Source: Acidithiobacillus ferruginosus (GTDB lineage: Bacteria > Pseudomonadota > Gammaproteobacteria > Acidithiobacillales > Acidithiobacillaceae). Taken from it: 21,030 nucleotides of DNA. The position numbers were made by a program, and so were the translations under genes. Location: NCBI RefSeq assembly GCF_018854495.1, contig NZ_JABBDR010000163.1, positions 1 to 21,030 on the forward strand, read 5' to 3'. This document shows, one piece after another, positions 16,334-21,030 of the stretch. The notes under the pieces were generated by a model. The model worked only from the letters and a program-made list of their open reading frames with translations, made no database searches and was not told the origin of the DNA. Position 1 is the stretch's first letter. Each line of letters begins with the position of its first letter.

Positions 16334-17641
16334 TTACCTCACGAAATGCAGTTGCTGGCCCAGCAGTTCCGGGGTGATCAGGGTCACCCCGTTGGGCGTG
16401 CGATAGAAACGGCGGGCGTCTTCGGCCGGGTCTTCGCCGACCACCAGTCCGTTCGGGATGATCGTACCCTTGTCCACTACCACCTTGCGCAGCCGGGCAC
16501 CTTCGCCCATGCGCACGTTGGGCAGGATGACCGAGTCTTCGATCAGGGTATGACCGTCATTGACCCGCACGTTGGAGAAGAGCAGGGAGCGGCGGACGGT
16601 GGCGCCGCTGATGATGCATCCGCCCGAGACGATACTGTCCAGCGCCATGCCCCGTCGGCCTTCGTCGTCAAATACGAATTTGGCTGGCGGCAGTTGTTCC
16701 TGATAGGTCCAGACTGGCCAGCGGCTATCATAGAGGTCGAGATCGGGGGTGACGTGTACGAGGTCGATATTGGCGGCCCAGTAGGCATCCACCGTGCCTA
16801 CGTCCCGCCAGTAACAGCGGCTGTTGGTCCCCTCGGAACTGGCAATGCAGCTATTGCGGAAGCGATGCGCGATCACCCGGTAGCGCGACACCATATAAGG
16901 GATGAGGTCGTTGCCGAAGTCGTGGGTGGAATCGGGGCTGTCGGAATCGCGAATGAGTTGTTCATAGAGGAAGTCGGTGTTGAATACGTAGATACCCATG
17001 CTCGCCAGGGCGCGATCGGGATTGCCGGGGGTAGGGACCGGATCTTGAGGCTTTTCGGTAAAGGCGGTGATGCGATCCTCGCTGTTGACGGACATCACGC
17101 CGAAGGACCTGGCTTCTTCCAGCGGCACCTCGATGCAGGCGACACTCATGTCGGCCTGGCTTTGGACGTGCTCGGCAAGCATCTGTCCATAATCCATCTT
17201 ATAAATATGATCACCCGCCAGGATGATCACAAAACGCGGGCGGTGGGCACGGAGGATGTCGATGTTCTGGAAGATGGCGTCGGCGGTGCCTTTGTACCAG
17301 CCGGTATTCATGCGCTGCTGGGCGGGAAGGATCTCGGTGAACTCACTGAACTCGCCGCGGAGAAAACCCCAGCCAAGCTGGATATGGCGGATGAGACTGT
17401 GCGATTTGTACTGGGTGAGGATACCGATGCGACGAATCCCGGAGTTGAGACAGTTGGAGAGGCAGAAGTCGATGATGCGGAACTTGCCGCCGAAGGGAAC
17501 GGCGGGCTTGGCGCGCCAGTCGGTCAGCGGACCGAGGCGGCTGCCTCGCCCCCCGGCGAGCACCAGGGCCAGGGTATTTTTGGTGAGGTTGCTGACGAAG
17601 CGGGGTGAGTTGGTTACTCCGAGACTGCCTTCTTCCGACAT
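16334..17641 (-). CDS. glgC: Glucose-1-phosphate adenylyltransferase (ADP-glucose pyrophosphorylase)
   Basis: A 435-residue enzyme that makes ADP-glucose from ATP and glucose-1-phosphate, the committed step of bacterial glycogen synthesis (E. coli 431). The nucleotidyltransferase domain (about 20-300) has GGRGSRL at 30-36, RAKPAVPFGGKFRIIDF at 43-59, Asp144 in LAGDHIYKMDY and Lys197 in FTEKP. The C-terminal left-handed beta-helix (about 310-425) shows hexapeptide-type repeats. The residue matching the E. coli fructose-bisphosphate-contact Lys39 is Trp42, suggesting a different activator. The start at 17641 follows AAGGAG by six bases; the in-frame ATG at 17647 touches the AAGGAG directly and is less likely. 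It leads the five-gene operon and is divergent from glgB. Confidence 0.96.
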   Translation of the reverse strand: MSEEGSLGVTNSPRFVSNLTKNTLALVLAGGRGSRLGPLTDWRAKPAVPFGGKFRIIDFCLSNCLNSGIRRIGILTQYKSHSLIRHIQLGWGFLRGEFSEFTEILPAQQRMNTGWYKGTADAIFQNIDILRAHRPRFVIILAGDHIYKMDYGQMLAEHVQSQADMSVACIEVPLEEARSFGVMSVNSEDRITAFTEKPQDPVPTPGNPDRALASMGIYVFNTDFLYEQLIRDSDSPDSTHDFGNDLIPYMVSRYRVIAHRFRNSCIASSEGTNSRCYWRDVGTVDAYWAANIDLVHVTPDLDLYDSRWPVWTYQEQLPPAKFVFDDEGRRGMALDSIVSGGCIISGATVRRSLLFSNVRVNDGHTLIEDSVILPNVRMGEGARLRKVVVDKGTIIPNGLVVGEDPAEDARRFYRTPNGVTLITPELLGQQLHFVR

Positions 17642-17647
17642 GACCAT

Positions 17648-17653
17648 CTCCTT
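17648..17653 (-). promoter_or_regulatory. Shine-Dalgarno AAGGAG that sets the glgC start
   Basis: The minus strand reads AAGGAG, then ATG GTC ATG. Six-base spacing favours the second ATG (17641). The first ATG would have no spacer at all. Confidence 0.7.
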
Positions 17654-17680
17654 TTCGGGCACGGATACGACCTTACCTGG

Positions 17681-17686
17681 AGTATA
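17681..17686 (-). promoter_or_regulatory. Candidate -10 of the glgC operon
   Basis: TATACT on the minus strand lies 39 bases before the glgC ATG, giving a leader of about 33 bases. No clear -35 hexamer is found at the usual distance, so an activator may be needed. This is an inference. Confidence 0.35.
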
Positions 17687-17799
17687 GGTGAGATTGCCGG
17701 CGCGCTGGCTTTTAAGGTACTGAACTTGTCCGCTGGCGGCAAGGGCCTGTGCATGAAAAGGCCGTGCGCCGGGTGGAGCGGCGCTGCTCTGCGGATGTG

Positions 17800-17806
17800 T
17801 TATGCT
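17800..17806 (+). promoter_or_regulatory. Weak candidate -10 for glgB
   Basis: TTATGCT (core TATGCT) lies in the glgC-glgB divergent region. Transcription would begin near 17813, leaving too short a leader for an ATG at 17821, which would favour the GTG start at 17875. No good -35 is seen. Confidence 0.25.
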
Positions 17807-17863
17807 CAGAAGGTGTTGGCATGACGACGAAGCAGGAATGGTTCCACCCCGGATGGCGGGTAG

Positions 17864-17869
17864 AGGAGG
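17864..17869 (+). promoter_or_regulatory. Consensus Shine-Dalgarno AGGAGG before the glgB GTG
   Basis: AGGAGG and a five-base spacer precede the GTG at 17875. The competing ATG at 17821 has AGAAGG (17808-17813) seven bases upstream, which is weaker but usable. Confidence 0.5.
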
Positions 17870-17874
17870 GTGCG

Positions 17875-20082
17875 GTGACGGCAATGCAAAAGCGTGGCAG
17901 TACGGTGAGCGATCCATCCGGCGACAGTGAAGACGGTTTGGCCATCCGTGAGGCGCGTCATCACGACCCCTTCGCCTGGCTGGGCCAGCATACGGTGGAT
18001 GGGCGTAGCGCGCAGCGGGCCTTTCTGCCCGGAGCCTTCGGCGTGGAGATACAGACGCCAGCGGGATGGGTGGTCATGGAACAGAGCCATCCCGCCGGCA
18101 TTTTCACCCATCAGGGCGAGGTCATACCGGTGCCTTACCGCCTGCGCTGGGAGGACCGGCACGGATTCCACGAACGCCATGACCCTTATGTCTTCGGCCC
18201 GGTGCTGGGGAATCTGGAGGTCTACCTCTTCGGCGAGGGGCACCTCTATGAAGCCTATCGTCACCTCGGTGCGCACCGTCGCCATCACGAGGGAGTGGAT
18301 GGGGTGTTGTTCGCCGTATGGGCGCCCAATGCAGAACGGGTCAGTGTCGTCGGTGATTTCAATGATTGGGACGGCCGCGCCCACCCCATGCGCGCGCGTG
18401 GCCAGAGCGGCATCTGGGAACTGTTCATCCCGGACCTCGCCGTTGGCGAAATCTACAAATTCGAGATCCGTCACCGCGATTCCGGGGCGGTATTTGTCAA
18501 GACCGACCCCTACGCCCATGCCTTTGAGCTCAGACCGAGTACGGCGGCACGCGTGGTGGAAAATGACCATGTCTGGGCGGATCAGGACTGGATGGCGGCT
18601 CGGGCCGGTCAGGACTGGCAGCACGCTCCCATGAACATCTACGAAGTGCATCTCGGTTCCTGGCAGCGTGATGCGGCGGGCCATTTCCTCAGTTACGCCG
18701 CGCTGGCGGAGAGCCTGGTGCCCTACTGCAAGGACATGGGCTATACCCACATCGAACTGATGCCGGTGATGGAGCACCCGCTGGACGAATCCTGGGGCTA
18801 TCAGGTGAGCGGCTATTTTGCGCCCACCAGCCGCTTCGGTACGCCCGACGGCTTCCGCGCCTTTGTGGATCAGTTTCATCAGGCGGGCATCGGCGTGCTC
18901 CTGGACTGGGTGCCGGGGCATTTCCCCCGGGATGACTGGGGGCTGGCGCGCTTCGATGGTACTCCGTTGTATGAACATGCCGACCCGCGCGAGGGCGAGC
19001 ACAGCGACTGGGGCACTTATATTTTCAACTTCGGACGCAACGAGGTGCGTGGTTTTCTGCTGGCCAACGCCTGCTACTGGGCGGATAGTTTCCATATCGA
19101 CGGGTTGCGCGTGGATGCGGTGGCGTCCCTGCTCTACCGCGATTATTCGCGCCAGGAGGGCGAGTGGATTCCCAATCGGTACGGTGGCCGGGAAAATCTC
19201 GAGGCCATCGATTTCCTGCGCGAGATGAATGTGGTCCTCAATGAGCGTCATCCGGGCATCCTCACCATTGCCGAAGAATCCACGTCCTGGCCGATGGTCT
19301 CCCGCCCCACCTATGTGGGCGGCCTGGGTTTTTCCATGAAGTGGAATATGGGCTGGATGAACGATACCCTGGCCTACCTGGAGCAGGACCCGGTCTACCG
19401 GCGCTTTCACCAGAACGACCTGACCTTCAGCCAGCTCTACGCTTATTCGGAAAATTTCGTGCTGCCCTTGTCCCATGACGAAGTGGTGCATGGCAAGCGT
19501 TCACTGCTGGACAAAATGCCGGGGGATGCCTGGCAGCGTTTTGCCAACCTGCGTTTGCTCTTCAGCTACCAGTTTGCGCATCCCGGTAAAAAACTGAATT
19601 TTATGGGCAACGAGTTCGGCCAGGGACGGGAGTGGGATTGCGGGCAGGCCCTGGACTGGGACCTGCTGCATTGGGACTGGCATCAGGGTATTCAGCGGTT
19701 GAGCCGGGATCTGGCCCATCTCTACCGGGATGTTCCGGCCTTGCATGTGCAGGATTTTCAGGGCGAGGGCTTCTCCTGGGTGGATTGCCATGACGCCGAT
19801 CAGTCGGTATTGAGTTTTCTGCGCTCGGACCGGGACGGCGGTTTCGTGCTGGCGGTGTTCAATTTCACGCCGGTGCCTCGGCGCAATTATCGTCTGGGGG
19901 TGCCGGCTGCGGGTCGGTACCGGGAGATATTCAACAGCGACGCGGGCGCCTATCACGGCAGCAATGTGGGCAATCTGCCACAGCAGGCCCAGGACCAGTC
20001 GTGGATGGGTCTGTCCCATTCGCTGGAACTGGTCCTGCCGCCCCTGGGCGCGATTTATTTACAGCTTACCGGGGTAGGCTGA
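17875..20082 (+). CDS. glgB: 1,4-alpha-glucan branching enzyme
   Basis: A GH13 enzyme of 735 residues from the GTG at 17875 (753 from the ATG at 17821; E. coli 728) that adds alpha-1,6 branches to glycogen. The layout is an N-terminal GlgB-specific domain, a CBM48 domain with [22 protein letters not shown] (near 146-167), the catalytic (beta/alpha)8 barrel, and a C-terminal all-beta domain. The catalytic residues align with E. coli Asp405, Glu458 and Asp526: Asp414 in GLRVDAVAS, Glu467 in IAEEST, and Asp535 in [11 protein letters not shown] chose 17875 for the consensus AGGAGG and the normal length; 17821 remains possible. It is divergent from glgC, so the two synthesis genes could share control. 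It is followed within 15 bases by the NfeD-like gene. Confidence 0.95.
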   Translation: MTAMQKRGSTVSDPSGDSEDGLAIREARHHDPFAWLGQHTVDGRSAQRAFLPGAFGVEIQTPAGWVVMEQSHPAGIFTHQGEVIPVPYRLRWEDRHGFHERHDPYVFGPVLGNLEVYLFGEGHLYEAYRHLGAHRRHHEGVDGVLFAVWAPNAERVSVVGDFNDWDGRAHPMRARGQSGIWELFIPDLAVGEIYKFEIRHRDSGAVFVKTDPYAHAFELRPSTAARVVENDHVWADQDWMAARAGQDWQHAPMNIYEVHLGSWQRDAAGHFLSYAALAESLVPYCKDMGYTHIELMPVMEHPLDESWGYQVSGYFAPTSRFGTPDGFRAFVDQFHQAGIGVLLDWVPGHFPRDDWGLARFDGTPLYEHADPREGEHSDWGTYIFNFGRNEVRGFLLANACYWADSFHIDGLRVDAVASLLYRDYSRQEGEWIPNRYGGRENLEAIDFLREMNVVLNERHPGILTIAEESTSWPMVSRPTYVGGLGFSMKWNMGWMNDTLAYLEQDPVYRRFHQNDLTFSQLYAYSENFVLPLSHDEVVHGKRSLLDKMPGDAWQRFANLRLLFSYQFAHPGKKLNFMGNEFGQGREWDCGQALDWDLLHWDWHQGIQRLSRDLAHLYRDVPALHVQDFQGEGFSWVDCHDADQSVLSFLRSDRDGGFVLAVFNFTPVPRRNYRLGVPAAGRYREIFNSDAGAYHGSNVGNLPQQAQDQSWMGLSHSLELVLPPLGAIYLQLTGVG

Positions 20083-20097
20083 ACCCAGGGGGTGGCG

Positions 20098-20559
20098 ATG
20101 TTGATAATTTATATCGTCATTGCGTTTGGCGCCGGGCTGGCGGAGCTTTTTACGGGCACGTTCTACCTGGCGGCGGTAGCGCTGGCGGCGCTGTTTACCG
20201 CGATCACTGGGCTGCTCCTGCCGGGTGCGGTGCTGCACTGGATTTTTCTCGGGTTCTGCCTGGTTCTGCTGCCCGCCGGAGTGTGGCTGCGGCATCGCCT
20301 GGCGGGCAAAAGCGGAGATCTCGGTGATTTCGATCTGGGGCAGGGGGTGGATGTCGTCAGCGGACCGGACAGCAATCAGCAATACAGTGTGCGTTATCGC
20401 GGTGCCGAGTGGCTGGCGGTCGTCGACGATGGTCCGACCCCCCATCCGGGGGACCGGGCCATTATCATCGCCAAGACCGACAATCTGCTACATTTAGGAG
20501 TGCTACCCCAGCAAAATTCCGGCAAGGAGCCGCTATGTCCTCCCTCATCGTCGTCCTGA
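20098..20559 (+). CDS. NfeD-like membrane protein
   Basis: A 153-residue membrane protein. The N-terminal half has two or three hydrophobic helices (about residues 2-16, 20-42 and 46-64; AELFTGTFYLAAVALAALF is typical for the family). The C-terminal half (about 75-143) is a soluble, beta-rich OB-like domain with YRGAEWLAVV and HPGDRAIIIAK, as in NfeD/YbbJ proteins. NfeD proteins partner with SPFH/stomatin proteins in membrane organisation, and an SPFH gene follows directly, overlapping by 25 bases. The ATG at 20098 is preferred over the GTG two codons earlier because AGGGGG (20087-20092) is well spaced for it. It starts 15 bases after glgB and is probably co-transcribed with it. Confidence 0.88.
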   Translation: MLIIYIVIAFGAGLAELFTGTFYLAAVALAALFTAITGLLLPGAVLHWIFLGFCLVLLPAGVWLRHRLAGKSGDLGDFDLGQGVDVVSGPDSNQQYSVRYRGAEWLAVVDDGPTPHPGDRAIIIAKTDNLLHLGVLPQQNSGKEPLCPPSSSS

Positions 20560-21030
20560 TCGTTGTCGTTGCGGCTTTCTTCCTCCTGCGAACCACCATT
20601 CGGGTCGTGCCTCAACAGCGCGCCTGGGTGGTGGAGCGCCTTGGTAAATATCATACGGTGCTGGAGCCGGGGCTGAATTTTATCATCCCTTTTCTGGACC
20701 GCATCGCTTTCCGTTTCGATATGCGCGAGGTGCCCATGGAGGTGCCGGCGCAGGTGTGTATTTCCCTGGACAATACCACGATGACCGTGGACGGCGTGCT
20801 CTATCTGCAGATTACGGATTCGGTAAAGGCGGCCTACGGCTCCAGCAACCCCTTTACATCGGTGATACAGCTGGCGCAGACCACCATGCGTTCAGAGATC
20901 GGCAAGCTGCATCTAGATGCGGCGCTCTCGTCCCGGCAGTTGCTGAATACTGCTGTCGCGGCATCGGTGGATGAGGCGGCGATCAACTGGGGCGTCAAGG
21001 TACTGCGCTATGAGATCAAGGACATTACCC
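20535..21030 (+). CDS. SPFH/band-7 (stomatin-like) membrane protein, 3' truncated by the window
   Basis: The first 165 codons of an open frame that continues past the window end. It starts with a single transmembrane anchor (MSSLIVVLIVVVAAFFLLR) and continues into the SPFH domain, with VPQQRAWVVERLGKYHTVLE and GLNFIIPFLDRI recognisable as the stomatin/QmcA class. These proteins form membrane-bound oligomeric cages and often pair with NfeD proteins or membrane proteases such as FtsH. The start is firm, with AAGGAG (20524-20529) five bases upstream, located inside the end of the NfeD-like gene. The closest E. coli relative by appearance is QmcA (YbbK). The C-terminal half is missing here. Confidence 0.9.
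   Translation, partial: MSSLIVVLIVVVAAFFLLRTTIRVVPQQRAWVVERLGKYHTVLEPGLNFIIPFLDRIAFRFDMREVPMEVPAQVCISLDNTTMTVDGVLYLQITDSVKAAYGSSNPFTSVIQLAQTTMRSEIGKLHLDAALSSRQLLNTAVAASVDEAAINWGVKVLRYEIKDIT

Noticed and set aside
17806..19491. Minus-strand open frame of 561 codons opposite glgB
   Set aside because: It is antisense to glgB, whose catalytic motifs are all intact, and its translation is histidine- and valine-rich with no recognisable domain.

Overview
The window is about 21 kb of GC-rich chromosomal DNA from a proteobacterium. Gene content is housekeeping plus carbon storage. I see no transposase, phage gene, tRNA, rRNA or CRISPR array. Protein sequences (XerD, UvrA, SSB, GlgB, YbbN) look gammaproteobacterial or Acidithiobacillus-like. 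I lean to Acidithiobacillus or a relative, but this is recognition from memory and not proof.

Left part (1-9.1 kb). The 3' end of rplS (ribosomal protein L19) is followed by an unrecognised helical protein and then xerD, all on the plus strand. Converging on xerD is a minus-strand protein-quality-control and DNA-repair block. In transcription order it is uvrA, a conserved-looking hypothetical, the thioredoxin/TPR co-chaperone ybbN (cnoX), and a periplasmic DegP/HtrA-type protease. uvrA is divergent from ssb, and the short shared leader holds a perfect hairpin-forming inverted repeat. A structured, gene-free stretch of about 240 bases follows ssb.

Middle (9.2-10.85 kb). A tiny Pmp3-type membrane protein (minus) is divergent from a DUF445 membrane-anchored protein (plus).

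Right part (10.86-21 kb). This is a glycogen / alpha-glucan locus. On the minus strand five genes are packed with overlaps or gaps of a few bases: glgC, a GH57 glycosidase, a second and different GH57 enzyme of the 4-alpha-glucanotransferase type, a ROK-family glucokinase, and murI (glutamate racemase). Divergent from glgC, glgB leads a plus-strand run with an NfeD-like protein and a truncated SPFH/band-7 protein. The logic is readable: GlgC makes ADP-glucose, GlgB branches the polymer, the two GH57 enzymes trim or rearrange alpha-glucans, and the ROK kinase recaptures freed glucose as glucose-6-phosphate. Glycogen synthase and phosphorylase are not in the window. murI, a cell-wall gene, is translationally coupled to the end of this operon, which is the most unusual piece of context.

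No completely new defence or mobile system is visible. The best leads are the glucan operon architecture with two GH57 enzymes and murI, a candidate small RNA downstream of ssb, the uvrA-ssb inverted repeat, and two unrecognised but apparently genuine proteins.
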